Positions 17,551 through 26,103 of a stretch of 64,000 nt of DNA are shown here, one piece after another; positions within the stretch are counted from its first letter, which is position 1; every line of letters begins with the position of its first letter. The position numbers and the translations under genes were made by a program. The notes under the pieces are model-generated. The model saw nothing but the letters and a program-made list of their open reading frames with translations. It was not told the origin of the DNA and searched no databases. The stretch is taken from positions 310,001 through 374,000 of the forward strand of contig NZ_CP136995.1 in assembly GCF_033110285.1 (NCBI RefSeq). The letters are read 5' to 3'. The DNA comes from Ottowia sp. SB7-C50. GTDB lineage: Bacteria; Pseudomonadota; Gammaproteobacteria; Burkholderiales; Burkholderiaceae_C.

Positions 17551-18000
17551 ATGACCGAAGCATGGCTTGCCTTCTTTCACCTCAGCGCGGTGCTGGGCTG
17601 GATCGTGTTCGCCTCCGCCCAGGCGGCGCTGTGCCGGCCCGAATGGCTGAACGCCGCCGCGCTGGCGCGCCTGCGCCGCCTCGACACGCTGCTGTGGGTC
17701 GCCACCGCCGCCGTGCTCGTCACGGGGCTGCTGCGTATCTACGGCGGCGCCAAGGGCGCGGCCTGGTACTGGGGCAACTGGCTGTTGCACCTGAAGCTGA
17801 CGCTGTTCATCGTCACCGTCGTCATGATGCCCGGCACCACGCGGCGGCTGTCGCGCTGGGCGGCGCGCCACGCGGCCGACGGCTCGCTGCCCCCTGCGGG
17901 CGAAGTCAACGGCGTGCGCCGGCTGGTGATGACCGAAACCCACGTGGTGGCGCTGATCCCGCTGGCGGCGGTGTTTCTGGCGCGCGGCTTTGGCGGGTGA
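17551..18000 (+). CDS. DUF2214 family membrane protein
   Basis: A 149-residue integral membrane protein with four predicted helices: LAFFHLSAVLGWIVFASAQA, LLWVATAAVLVTGLLRIYGG, LKLTLFIVTVVMM and VALIPLAAVFLARGF. Conserved polar positions (His in helix 1, RIYGGAKGAAWYWGN loop) match DUF2214 proteins, whose role is unknown. It begins 10 bases after the LysR stop and ends 7 bases before the deacetylase start, so it lies in a compact plus-strand group. Confidence 0.8.
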   Translation: MTEAWLAFFHLSAVLGWIVFASAQAALCRPEWLNAAALARLRRLDTLLWVATAAVLVTGLLRIYGGAKGAAWYWGNWLLHLKLTLFIVTVVMMPGTTRRLSRWAARHAADGSLPPAGEVNGVRRLVMTETHVVALIPLAAVFLARGFGG

Positions 18001-18007
18001 CGGGCTG

Positions 18008-18865
18008 ATGCCGGCGGGGCCGGGCGGCAAGCCCATCGTGCTTTGCGCCGACGACTACGCGCAGGACGCTGGCATCAGCGCCGGCATCCGCGCGCTGGCG
18101 GCGCAGGGGCGGCTGAGCGCCACCAGCGCCATGGTGCTGTCGCCGCGCTGGCGCGAAGACGCCGCGCCGCTGCGCGAACTGCGCGGCCAAATCGACGTCG
18201 GCCTGCACCTGGACTGGACCAGCCCGTTCGCCATCGCCGCCGGCCACGGCCTGCCGCTGGGCGCGGCCATGCGGCGCGCGCTGCTGGGCGGCTTCGACCC
18301 CGCCGCGGCGCGCGCCGAGATCGAGCGCCAGCTCGACGCCTTCGAAGCCGCCTGGGGCGCGCCGCCCAACCACGTGGACGGCCACCAGCACGTGCAGCAG
18401 TTCGCCGGCATCCGGCAGGCGCTGGTGGGCGCGCTGCAGCAACGCTACGGCGCGCACGCGCTGCGGCCGTGGCTGCGCATCTCGCGTGCGCCGCGCGGCC
18501 AGCGCGACCTGAAGGCGCGCGTGATCGCGGCGCTGGGTGCGGATGCTCTTGAAAAGATAGCTGCTGACGCAGGTCTGCCTTGCGCTCCGGGCCTGACAGG
18601 CATCTACGGTTTTGACGGCGACACCGCCAGCTACGCGCGCCGCCTGGCGGACTGGCTGGCCGCCGCGCCCGCCGGCACGGTGGTGATGTGCCACCCCGGT
18701 CTGGCCGAAGGCGCCGCCGCGGGCGACGACCCCATCGCCGCCGCGCGCCAGCGCGAATGGCACTGCCTGGCGGGCGACGACCTGCCGCGCGCGCTGGCCC
18801 AGGCCGGCGCGCAGCTGGCGCGTGGCAGCGCGTTGTACAGTGCGGCGCCCGCCTTGAACCCTTGA
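18008..18865 (+). CDS. ChbG/HpnK family carbohydrate deacetylase
   Basis: A 285-residue protein of the YdjC/ChbG/HpnK deacetylase family. The metal-binding sites are visible: CADDYAQDAGI near residue 16 (Asp), VGLHLDW, and NHVDGHQHVQQFAGI (His pair). HpnK members deacetylate a hopanoid sugar; ChbG members act on diacetylchitobiose. The next genes build and flip polyprenyl sugars, which suggests a lipid-linked sugar as substrate. Residues LEKIAADAGLPCAPG lie in an inserted family A repeat, still in frame. An upstream TTG at 17990 is a less likely start. Confidence 0.82.
   Translation: MPAGPGGKPIVLCADDYAQDAGISAGIRALAAQGRLSATSAMVLSPRWREDAAPLRELRGQIDVGLHLDWTSPFAIAAGHGLPLGAAMRRALLGGFDPAAARAEIERQLDAFEAAWGAPPNHVDGHQHVQQFAGIRQALVGALQQRYGAHALRPWLRISRAPRGQRDLKARVIAALGADALEKIAADAGLPCAPGLTGIYGFDGDTASYARRLADWLAAAPAGTVVMCHPGLAEGAAAGDDPIAAARQREWHCLAGDDLPRALAQAGAQLARGSALYSAAPALNP
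18547..18590 (+). repeat. Family A palindromic repeat inside the deacetylase gene
   Basis: CTTGAAAAGATAGCTGCTGA followed by CGCAGGTCTGCCTTGCGCTC matches the family layout. The frame is kept, and the copy adds about 15 codons to a conserved gene. Confidence 0.55.
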
Positions 18866-18939
18866 ACCTGTGCTGCCGATGAGCCGACCCCCCCGATTCC
18901 GCACTGCCCCGCTGGCCGCTCGGCCTGCTGGCCTGCTGG

Positions 18940-20502
18940 GTGCTGCTGGTCTTGCTGGGCGCCGTGCGTCCGCTGGCCCTGCCCGACGAGGGGCGCTATG
19001 CCGAAATCAGCCGCTGGATGCTGGTGTCGGGCGACTGGCTGGTGCCGCGCCTGAACGGGCTGCCTTTCTTTCACAAGCCGCCGCTGCTGCACTGGCTGCA
19101 GGCCAGCGCCATGGGTGTGCTGGGCGCATACCCGTGGGTGGCGCGGCTGGTGCCGGCCGCGGCGGCGGGCCTGATGCTGGCGGGGCTGTTCGTTGCCACC
19201 CGGCGGCTGGTGGGCGAGCCGCTGGCGCGCCGCGCGGCGCTGATGCTGGCGCTCAGCCCCGGCTTTCTGCTGGGCGGGCAGTACATCAACCACGACATGC
19301 TGGTGGCGTCGTGGATCGCCAGCGCCATCTGGTGCTTTGCGCTGGCCTTCCTGCTGGCGGCCGACGATGGGCGCCCGCACGCCGGCTGGGCGCGCGCCGG
19401 CTTCGCGTGCTGCGCGTTGGGCATGCTGTCCAAGGGGTTGATTGGCGTGGCGCTGCCGGGGCTGGTGCTGTTCGTGTGGCTCAGCCTGGCGCGGCGCTGG
19501 CGGCAGGTGCCGCGCCTGCCGTGGCTGAGCGGGCTGGCGCTGTTTGCCGCCATCGCCGTGCCATGGTTCGTGCTGGCGGCGCAGCGCTATCCTGACCTGT
19601 GGCGCTACATGTTCGGCGCGCACCAGTTCGGCCGCTACACGGGCGGCGGCTTCAACAACCAGCACCCGTGGTGGTTCTACATCGTGGGGCTGCTGGCGCT
19701 GCTGTTCCCATGGCCGATTTTCATGCTGTTTCGGCGCCCGGCGCAGGCGGATGCAGCGCATGACGCTTCCAAAAATATAGCGAAGGACACCTTCCTGCTG
19801 GCCTGGGTCTGGCTGCTGGCGATTCTGCTGTTCTTCTCCATCCCGCGTTCCAAGCTGATCGGCTACGTGCTGCCGGTGCTGCCGCCGCTGGCGCTGCTGG
19901 CGGCGGCCGGCTGGCAGCGCGCGATGGCCGGCCGGCGCCACGAAGGGCGCTGGTTTGCGGCGCTGGCCGCGCTGCCGCTGCTGGTGGCGCTGGTCATCAC
20001 GTTCGGCTTCGGGCCGAACCAGCGCCACCGGCTGACCGGTGACCTGGCGCGCGAACTGGCCTGCCGCGCGGCGCCGGGCGAGCCGATCTATCTGGAAGGC
20101 AGCGGCAGCTTTCCCTACGACCTGCCCTTCATCGCCGGCCTGACCGCGCCCCTGGTGGTGGCGCAGCACTGGCCGGCCACACGCGATGGCATCGGCGACA
20201 GCTGGGAGCGCGAAATGCTGGAGGCGGGTGATTTCGAGCCGGCGCGCGCCGCCCAGCTGATGCGCGCGCCCGATGCGCTGGTCGAGGCTGCCGCGCAGCC
20301 GCGGCGCTGGCTGGTGGCGCAGTCGCGCGTGAAGGATCAGGCCGGCGCGCTCATCGACTTCACCCCGCCGCCCGGCTGGCGCCGCGTGGTCGACGGCGAC
20401 CGCTGGGACCTGTGGCAGTCAGCGCCGGAAGGCCCAGAAGCGGCTCAGCACGAACGTCTGCCCGGCTGCCACGACCAGCGCGGTAATCAGCGCCGGCCAT
20501 GA
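18940..20502 (+). CDS. ArnT-like glycosyltransferase (PMT/GT83 family), probably frameshifted at its 5' end
   Basis: A large membrane enzyme with the GT-C signature LALPDEGRYAEISRWMLVSG (the acidic DEGRYAE motif) and FFHKPPLLHWLQ, followed by about ten more helices. ArnT relatives move a sugar such as aminoarabinose from undecaprenyl phosphate to lipid A or another acceptor. The listed start is GTG 18940, but the hydrophobic frame is open from 18883 and its natural start appears to be ATG 18879, one base out of frame across a run of seven C. Removing one C gives MSRPPDSALPRWPLGLLACW, a normal N-terminus. The 3' end overlaps the convergent gtrA-like gene by 84 bases. Confidence 0.83.
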   Translation: MLLVLLGAVRPLALPDEGRYAEISRWMLVSGDWLVPRLNGLPFFHKPPLLHWLQASAMGVLGAYPWVARLVPAAAAGLMLAGLFVATRRLVGEPLARRAALMLALSPGFLLGGQYINHDMLVASWIASAIWCFALAFLLAADDGRPHAGWARAGFACCALGMLSKGLIGVALPGLVLFVWLSLARRWRQVPRLPWLSGLALFAAIAVPWFVLAAQRYPDLWRYMFGAHQFGRYTGGGFNNQHPWWFYIVGLLALLFPWPIFMLFRRPAQADAAHDASKNIAKDTFLLAWVWLLAILLFFSIPRSKLIGYVLPVLPPLALLAAAGWQRAMAGRRHEGRWFAALAALPLLVALVITFGFGPNQRHRLTGDLARELACRAAPGEPIYLEGSGSFPYDLPFIAGLTAPLVVAQHWPATRDGIGDSWEREMLEAGDFEPARAAQLMRAPDALVEAAAQPRRWLVAQSRVKDQAGALIDFTPPPGWRRVVDGDRWDLWQSAPEGPEAAQHERLPGCHDQRGNQRRP

Positions 20503-20793
20503 CGGCCAGCTGAAGACCCGCAGCAGCAGCACGAACACGGCTTCGTTGACGGCAAAGCCCAGTAGCGCCGTGGCGGCAAAGCGCCGCAGGCTCGTCCACA
20601 GGCCGGTACCGGCGTCCTGAAAGCTCAGGAAACGGTGGCCGAAAAAGCTGACGAAGAACGCCACCGCAAAGCCGGCGGCGTTGGCCAGCTCGGGCCACAG
20701 GGCGGACTGGAGCAGGCCGAACACCGCCGCGTGCGTGAGCGCCGCCGCCACGCCCACCACGCCGAACCACAAGCCGGTGCGTGCCGCGCTCAT
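20419..20793 (-). CDS. GtrA family membrane protein
   Basis: A 124-residue protein with four helices and the GtrA pattern: FGVVGVAAALTHAAVFGLL, NAAGFAVAFFVSFFGHRFLS and LSRFWAFRR at the C-terminus. GtrA-type proteins are thought to flip undecaprenyl-phosphate-linked sugars across the inner membrane. It overlaps the GT2 gene by four bases (ATGA), so the synthase and flippase are made together. The convergent ArnT-like gene runs into its 3' end. Together they form a synth–flip–transfer set. Confidence 0.87.
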   Translation of the reverse strand: MSAARTGLWFGVVGVAAALTHAAVFGLLQSALWPELANAAGFAVAFFVSFFGHRFLSFQDAGTGLWTSLRRFAATALLGFAVNEAVFVLLLRVFSWPSWPALITALVVAAGQTFVLSRFWAFRR

Positions 20794-21773
20794 GCGTGCG
20801 GGTCTGCGGGCAGGCCCTGCCCGGTGCGCCGCGCCACCAGGTAGAGCGGGCGGCGCTTGACCTCGTCGTAGATGCGCGCCACGTATTCCGACAGCAGGCC
20901 GACGGCCATCAACTGCACGCCGGCCAGAAACATCATGCCCACCACGATGGTGGCGTAGCCCGGCACGGCGATGCCCAGCACGAAGTATTCGCCCACCACC
21001 CACAGGCCATAGCCCAGCGCCGCCAGCGCCAGCAGCACGCCGACCAGCCCCATCAGCCGCAGCGGCGCGGCCGAAAACGCCAGCAGGCCGGTGGTGCCCA
21101 GGCGGAAGGCGCCGCGCAGCCCGTAGTGGCTGTGGCCCGCCTGGCGCGGCAGCGGCTCGTAGTCCAGCGCCAGGCTGCGAAAACCAACCCAGGCGTACAG
21201 CCCCTTCATGAAGCGGTGCTGCTCGGGCAGCTCGCGCAGCGCGCGCACCACGCGCGCGTCCATCAGCCGGAAGTCGCCCGCGTCGGCTGGCACCTTGACG
21301 CGCGCGCCCCAGTTGACCAAGCCGTAGAACGCGCCGGCCAGCTTGCGGTGCAGGGCGGTCTGGTCGTCGCGCGTGCGACGCACGGCGTACACCACTTCGG
21401 CGCCCTGCTGCCACGCCTGCAGCATGCGCGGCAGCAGCGCCACCGGGTGCTGGCCGTCCGAATCCATGATGAACACGACATCCCCCTGCGCGTGGTCCAG
21501 CCCGGCAGACAGCGCGGCTTCCTTGCCGAAGTTGCGCGACAGCTGCAGCAGCACCAGCTGCGGGTGCTGCTGCTGAAGCGCAGTGACGACGGCCACCGTG
21601 TCGTCGCGGCTGCCGTCGTCCACCACGATCAGCTCGACGGCGGGTGACAGCGCCTGCAGCGCGGCCAGCACCTCGGGCACCACGCGCGGCAGGCTGGCGG
21701 CCTCGTTGTAGGCCGGCATGATGCAGGAAAGCCGTGGCGGGCGGGGGTCGGTCGCGTTCACGGTGCGTATCAT
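20790..21773 (-). CDS. GT2 family polyprenyl-phosphate glycosyltransferase (DPM1/GtrB/ArnC-like)
   Basis: A 327-residue protein. Residues ~15–240 are a GT-A domain with IMPAYNEAASLPRVVPEV, ELIVVDDGSRDDT and VVFIMDSDGQHP (the DxD metal motif). Two C-terminal helices (GLVGVLLALAALGYGLWVV and a second near IVVGMMFLAGVQLMAVG) anchor it in the inner membrane. It should transfer a nucleotide sugar to undecaprenyl phosphate. The gtrA-like gene is translationally coupled downstream, and argS is divergent with 47 bases between starts. Confidence 0.9.
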   Translation of the reverse strand: MIRTVNATDPRPPRLSCIMPAYNEAASLPRVVPEVLAALQALSPAVELIVVDDGSRDDTVAVVTALQQQHPQLVLLQLSRNFGKEAALSAGLDHAQGDVVFIMDSDGQHPVALLPRMLQAWQQGAEVVYAVRRTRDDQTALHRKLAGAFYGLVNWGARVKVPADAGDFRLMDARVVRALRELPEQHRFMKGLYAWVGFRSLALDYEPLPRQAGHSHYGLRGAFRLGTTGLLAFSAAPLRLMGLVGVLLALAALGYGLWVVGEYFVLGIAVPGYATIVVGMMFLAGVQLMAVGLLSEYVARIYDEVKRRPLYLVARRTGQGLPADPHA

Positions 21774-21820
21774 GCCGCCATTCGGCGGGCGCGCCGTGGC
21801 CGCCCCCGTAGAATTCGCCG

Positions 21821-23493
21821 ATGCAATCCGTGAAGAATGAGTTGCTTGGCGCCCTGGCGACCGAGCTGGACCGAATCTCGCCCGGCGCCGGCGACAAGGC
21901 CGCCTTCGAATCGCCCAAGCAGGCGGCGCACGGCGATCTGGCCGTCACCGCCGCCATGCAGCTGGCCAAGCCGCTCAAGACCAACCCGCGCGCGCTGGGT
22001 GAACAGCTGAAGGCCGCGCTGGAGGCCACGCCCGCCTTCCAGCGCTGGGCCGACGCCATCGAACTGGCCGGCCCCGGCTTTCTCAACATCCGCCTGAAGC
22101 CCGCCGCCAAGCAGCAGACGGTGTGTGAAGTGCTCTCAAAAAAAGAGCTGTATGGGCAGTCTGGACAAGCGCCAGGCCGTGTTTTGGTTGAATTCGTCAG
22201 CGCCAACCCAACCGGCCCGCTGCACGTCGGCCACGGCCGCCAGGCGGCGCTGGGCGACGCCATCTGCAACCTGTTCGCCACGCAAGGCTGGCAGGTGCAC
22301 CGCGAGTTCTATTACAACGACGCCGGGGTGCAGATCGAGACGCTGGCCAACTCGGTGCAATTGCGCGCCAAGGGCCTGAAGCCGGGCGACGCCGGCTGGC
22401 CCGAGGCGGCGTACAACGGCGACTACATCGCTGACATCGCGGCAGACTTTCTGGCGAAGAAGACCGTGCAGGCCGACGACCGCCGCTTCACCGCCAGCGG
22501 TGACGTCAATGACCTGGACGGCATTCGCCAGTTTGCCGTCGCCTACCTGCGCCACGAGCAGGACAAGGACCTGCACGCCTTTCGCCTGGCCTTTGACGAG
22601 TACTACCTGGAATCGAGCCTGTACACCTCGGGCCGCGTCGAGGCGGCGGTGCAGAAGCTCGTCGCCAGCGGCCACACCTACGAGCAGGACGGCGCGCTGT
22701 GGCTGCGCAGCACCGACTACGGCGACGACAAGGACCGCGTCATGCGCAAGTCCGAGGGCGGCTACACCTACTTCGTGCCCGACGTCGCCTACCACATCAC
22801 CAAGTGGGAGCGCGGCTACCCCAAGGTCGTCAACATCCAGGGCACCGACCACCACGGCACCATCGCCCGTGTGCGCGCCGGGCTGCAGGCGGCGGGTGTC
22901 GGCATTCCGGCCGGCTACCCCGACTACGTGCTGCACACCATGGTGCGCGTGGTCAAAGGCGGCGAAGAGGTCAAGATCAGCAAGCGCGCCGGCAGCTACG
23001 TCACGCTGCGCGACCTGATCGAATGGACCAGCGCGGATGCGGTGCGCTTCTTCTGCTCAGCCGCAAGCCCGACACCGAATACACCTTCGACGTCGACCTG
23101 GCGGTGCAGAAGAACAACGACAACCCGGTGTATTACGTGCAGTACGCCCACGCGCGCATCTGCTCGGTGCTGGATGCCTGGGGCGGCGACTTGGGCACGC
23201 TGGCCGATGCCGATCTGGCGCCGCTCGACACCCCCGCCGCGCAGGCGCTGATGCTTCAACTGGCCAAATACCCCGAAATGCTGACCGCCGCCGCGCAGGA
23301 CTTTGCCCCGCACGACGTCACCTTCTACCTGCGCGAGCTGGCCGCCAGCTACCACAGCTACTACGACGCCGAGCGCATCCTGGTCGATGACGACACGGTG
23401 AAAAAAGCCCGCCTCGCCTTGGTCGCCGCCACCGCGCAGGTATTGCACAATGGCCTGTCGGTGCTGGGCGTGTCGGCCCCCGCCCGGATGTAA
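21821..23493 (+). CDS. argS: Arginyl-tRNA synthetase (frameshifted in this sequence)
   Basis: A class I synthetase that charges tRNA-Arg. The first frame gives the normal N-terminus, the HIGH-type [20 protein letters not shown] and the KMSK-equivalent [16 protein letters not shown]. After VRFF (about 23,052) the frame turns to nonsense, while the frame one base earlier resumes with [20 protein letters not shown] and runs to a normal end, GVSAPARM. One C missing from an expected TTCCTGCTCAGC accounts for this. argS is essential, so a sequence error is likelier than loss. Residues [15 protein letters not shown] come from an inserted family A repeat. Confidence 0.93.
22134..22178 (+). repeat. 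Family A palindromic repeat inside argS
   Basis: CTCAAAAAAAGAGCTG then TGGGCAGTCTGGACAAGCGC then CAGGCC follows the family order. It lies between the N-terminal domain and the catalytic core (before [10 protein letters not shown]), a place that tolerates length change. Confidence 0.55.
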
Positions 23494-23560
23494 CGCGTTA
23501 TCCCACCATGATTTTTCATTTCCGTCCGCACCGCATGCATGCAGTGAAAGTGAACCGAGT

Positions 23561-23667
23561 GGCCGCGGAGCAGGCCATGCCAGCGACCGCCGTGGCCGGG
23601 CTTGCACCGGCCACTGTCGGTGCCTCCTCTCTGGGGGGAAGGCGCGCAGCAACTCAAGGGGGGAGGC
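23561..23667 (+). repeat. ~105 bp GC-rich dispersed repeat (family B)
   Basis: Begins GGCCGCGGAGCAGGCCATG, passes through GCCGGGCTTGCACCGGCCAC and ends with GGGGGGAAGGCGCGCAGCAA then CTCAAGGGGGG. The same order occurs at 33,287 and 56,920, and inverted at 24,460 and 28,526. Here it overlaps the 5' end of the SPOR-domain gene. Confidence 0.75.
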
Positions 23668-24444
23668 ACTTTCCTCGGCGTCATCCTGGGCGTGGTCTTC
23701 GGCCTGGCCGTGGCGCTGGGCGTGGCCATCTACGTCGCCAAGGTGCCGGTGCCGTTCGTCAACAAGAACACGTCGCGCACCAGCGGCCAGGACGCGGCCG
23801 AAGCCGAGAAGAACCGCGACTGGGACCCCAACGCGCCGCTGCGCAACCGCAATGCGGCCAAGCCCAGCGGCGGCGGCACCGTCAGCAGCGGCACCGTGGC
23901 GCCCGCGCCCGAGCCGGCGCCCATTCCGGCGCCGGCCGAAGTGGCGCGCCCCGCGCCCGCCGTGGTCAAGCCGGCAGAGGTCAAGCCCGCCGAGGTGAAA
24001 TCGGCTGAAACGAAGCCGGCCGAAAGCAAGCCGGCCGAAACGAAGCCGCCGCGCACGGCGGAAAGCAAGCCTGCCACGCGCGCCGCCGACAAGGCGTCCG
24101 AGCCGCCCCCCGTGGCCACGCGCCCGCCCCGCCCCACCTCGAACGACCCGCTGGGTGACCTGGCGGCCGCCCGTTCCGGCAACGCGCCCGCCGCGCAGAC
24201 GGCCGAAGCGTTCACTTACTTCGTGCAGGCCGGCGCGTTCCGCACGTCCGAAGACGCCGACGCGCAGCGCGCCCGCCTGCAGCTGATGGGCGTCGAGGCC
24301 CGCGTGACCGAGCGCGAACAGTCCGGCCGCACCGTCTACCGCGTGCGCGTCGGGCCGTTCCAGAACAAGGACGCCGCCGACCGGGTGAAAGACCGCCTGG
24401 ATGGCAATGGCTTTGACTCGGCGCTGGTGCGGGTGCAGAGGTGA
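23602..24444 (+). CDS. SPOR-domain cell-division-associated protein (FtsN-like)
   Basis: A 280-residue bitopic protein: one transmembrane helix (FLGVILGVVFGLAVALGVAI), a long Pro/Ala/Lys-rich periplasmic linker with repeated KPAE-type units, and a C-terminal SPOR domain (~residues 200–280; FTYFVQAGAFRTSEDADAQR to GFDSALVRVQR). SPOR domains bind denuded peptidoglycan at the septum. The gene follows argS and precedes dsbA, the usual order in this group. The start is uncertain: the listed TTG lies in a family B repeat. Alternatively ATG 23508 would read in if a run of six G (23,659–23,664) had five. Confidence 0.75.
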   Translation: MHRPLSVPPLWGEGAQQLKGGGTFLGVILGVVFGLAVALGVAIYVAKVPVPFVNKNTSRTSGQDAAEAEKNRDWDPNAPLRNRNAAKPSGGGTVSSGTVAPAPEPAPIPAPAEVARPAPAVVKPAEVKPAEVKSAETKPAESKPAETKPPRTAESKPATRAADKASEPPPVATRPPRPTSNDPLGDLAAARSGNAPAAQTAEAFTYFVQAGAFRTSEDADAQRARLQLMGVEARVTEREQSGRTVYRVRVGPFQNKDAADRVKDRLDGNGFDSALVRVQR

Positions 24445-24459
24445 TCCCCCAAAAGCTAA

Positions 24460-24562
24460 TCCCCCTGTGGCGCCTGCGGCGCCTTCCCCCCGGTGGGGGA
24501 CAACGCTGGCGGCCGGGGCAAGCCCGCTCCGCGGCGTTCTCGAATGGCCTGCTCCGCGGCCC
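24460..24562 (-). repeat. ~105 bp GC-rich dispersed repeat (family B)
   Basis: Inverted copy: CCCCCTGTGGCGCCTGCGGC, then CTTCCCCCCGGTGGGGGACA, then GGCCTGCTCCGCGGCC at the end. It fills much of the 250-base gap between the SPOR gene and dsbA. Confidence 0.75.
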
Positions 24563-24695
24563 GTTTTCAGGGCTTGCTGCGCAGCCCTGGGGTGAGAAGT
24601 TGACAAATTCTTCACACGGTGGCGCCGTGGTGAGCGGAACTCGCCGGCAGCGCAGCCACTCTGATGCCTGTTGAAAGAAACGGAATCCTGATCCC

Positions 24696-25331
24696 ATGAA
24701 ACGTCGTGAATTTGCCCTGGGGGCCACCGCCTTTGCCCTGCCCGGCCTGCTGGCCCTGCCTGCCCATGCCCAGTCCGGTCCGGGCTACGTCACGCTGAAG
24801 GAGCGCGCGCCGGTGGAGTCGCCCGCGGGGCAGATCGAGGTGATCGAGTTCTTTTCGTACGGCTGCTCGCACTGCAAGAACTTCGAGCCGATGTTCAGCG
24901 CCTGGAAGAAGGCGGCGCCGAAGGACGTGAACGTGCGCCTGGTGCACGTGGGCTTCCAGACCAGCTTCGAGCCGCTGCAGCGCATCTACTACGCGCTGGA
25001 GACCATGGGTCCGGCCGCGCTGGAAAAAGTGCACGGCAAGGTGTTCGACGCCCTGCAGACCGAGCGCAAGCGCGTCGACAAGCCCGAGGTGCTGTTCCCC
25101 TGGATCGCCGAGCAGGGCGTGGACCGCGCCAAGTTCGAGGAAGCCTACAAGTCCTTCGGCGTGGCCAGCAAGCTGCGCCGCGCGGTGCAGTTGCAGGAGG
25201 CCTACAAGGTCGAAGGCACGCCGGCGCTGGGCATTGCGGGCAAGTACTACACCGACGGCTCCATGGCCGGCGGATTCGAGCGCATGATCCAGATCGCCAA
25301 CAACCTGATCGCACAGGAGCGCAAGCGCTGA
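24696..25331 (+). CDS. dsbA: Thiol:disulfide interchange protein DsbA
   Basis: A 211-residue periplasmic oxidoreductase. It has a twin-Arg-like but Sec-type signal peptide (MKRREFALGATAFALPGLLA, cleavage after AHA), the thioredoxin-fold active site CSHC in FFSYGCSHCKNFEP near residue 54, and the cis-Pro loop EGTPALGI. Length is normal. It introduces disulfides into exported proteins and is reoxidised by DsbB. The position after argS and the SPOR gene is conserved in related genomes. A strong terminator follows. Confidence 0.92.
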   Translation: MKRREFALGATAFALPGLLALPAHAQSGPGYVTLKERAPVESPAGQIEVIEFFSYGCSHCKNFEPMFSAWKKAAPKDVNVRLVHVGFQTSFEPLQRIYYALETMGPAALEKVHGKVFDALQTERKRVDKPEVLFPWIAEQGVDRAKFEEAYKSFGVASKLRRAVQLQEAYKVEGTPALGIAGKYYTDGSMAGGFERMIQIANNLIAQERKR

Positions 25332-25355
25332 TCGCGGCGCCGCGCGTGCCCCCCA

Positions 25356-25379
25356 AAGCCCGCCCTGGCGGGCTTTTTT
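25356..25379 (+). terminator. Rho-independent terminator after dsbA
   Basis: A nine-base-pair perfect stem, AAGCCCGCC and GGCGGGCTT, with a tight loop and a run of T. It starts 24 bases after the dsbA stop and separates dsbA from the lptA operon. Confidence 0.9.
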
Positions 25380-25455
25380 CATGCGCACGCCGCGGGCCGG
25401 CCGGTCGAACCGCCCTACAATGAAACGCATCGATCAAGCAAAAAGCGTGCCTTTG

Positions 25456-26103
25456 ATGAAGCACCCGTTTTTTACCTCTGTAGCTGCGCTGGCGTGGGCG
25501 ATGGCCTTGGCCCTGGGCGCGACGTCGGCCTGGGCCGAGCGCGCCGACCGCGACAAGCCCATGAACATCGAGTCCGATGCCCTGCGCTATGAGGATCAGA
25601 AGCAGCTATCCACCTTCACCGGCCGCGTGGTGGTGACCAAGGGCACCATCGTGATGCGCGGCGCCCGGCTGGAAGTGCGGCAGGACGCCAACGGCAACCA
25701 GTTCGGCACCATGTTCGCCGAGCCCGGCAAGCGCGCCTTCTTCCGCCAGAAGCGCGAAGGCGTCGACGAATTCATCGAAGGCGAAGGCGAAACCATCGAA
25801 TACGACGGCAAGGCCGACACGGTGCGCTTTCTGCGCCGCGCCGAAATGCGCCGGCTGGCCGGCGCCACGCTGCAGGACCAGGTGCTGGGCAGCGTGATCG
25901 TCTACAACAACACCACCGAGGTCTACACCGTCGACGGCGCGCCGCGCGCCGATGGTGCGCCTTCGGCCGCGCCGGGCGGCCGCGTGCGCGCCACGCTGGC
26001 ACCGCGCAACCCCAGCGGTGCCGCGCCCGCCGCGCCGCCGTCGGCGCCCGCTGCCGTGCCGCTGCGCCCGGCCGACCGGCTGCCAGCAGGGGCAGGCGGG
26101 TGA
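25456..26103 (+). CDS. lptA: LPS transport periplasmic protein LptA
   Basis: A 215-residue periplasmic protein with a signal peptide ([20 protein letters not shown], cleavage after AWA) and the OstA/LptA beta-jellyroll pattern: [40 protein letters not shown] and [19 protein letters not shown]. It bridges the inner and outer membranes for lipopolysaccharide export. The C-terminal ~45 residues are a Pro/Ala-rich tail. ATG 25420 in frame is an alternative start. It overlaps lptB by four bases (GTGA). lptC is not immediately upstream. Confidence 0.9.
   Translation: MKHPFFTSVAALAWAMALALGATSAWAERADRDKPMNIESDALRYEDQKQLSTFTGRVVVTKGTIVMRGARLEVRQDANGNQFGTMFAEPGKRAFFRQKREGVDEFIEGEGETIEYDGKADTVRFLRRAEMRRLAGATLQDQVLGSVIVYNNTTEVYTVDGAPRADGAPSAAPGGRVRATLAPRNPSGAAPAAPPSAPAAVPLRPADRLPAGAGG

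Noticed and set aside
15540..17552. A 670-codon minus-strand frame spanning the LysR gene
   Set aside because: It crosses two genes with different frames, and its composition is Ala/Arg/Pro-rich as in antisense frames.
19765..19790. CCAAAAATATAGCG in the ArnT-like gene as a family A repeat
   Set aside because: Only the AT box is present, no hairpin; may be a decayed copy but not supported.
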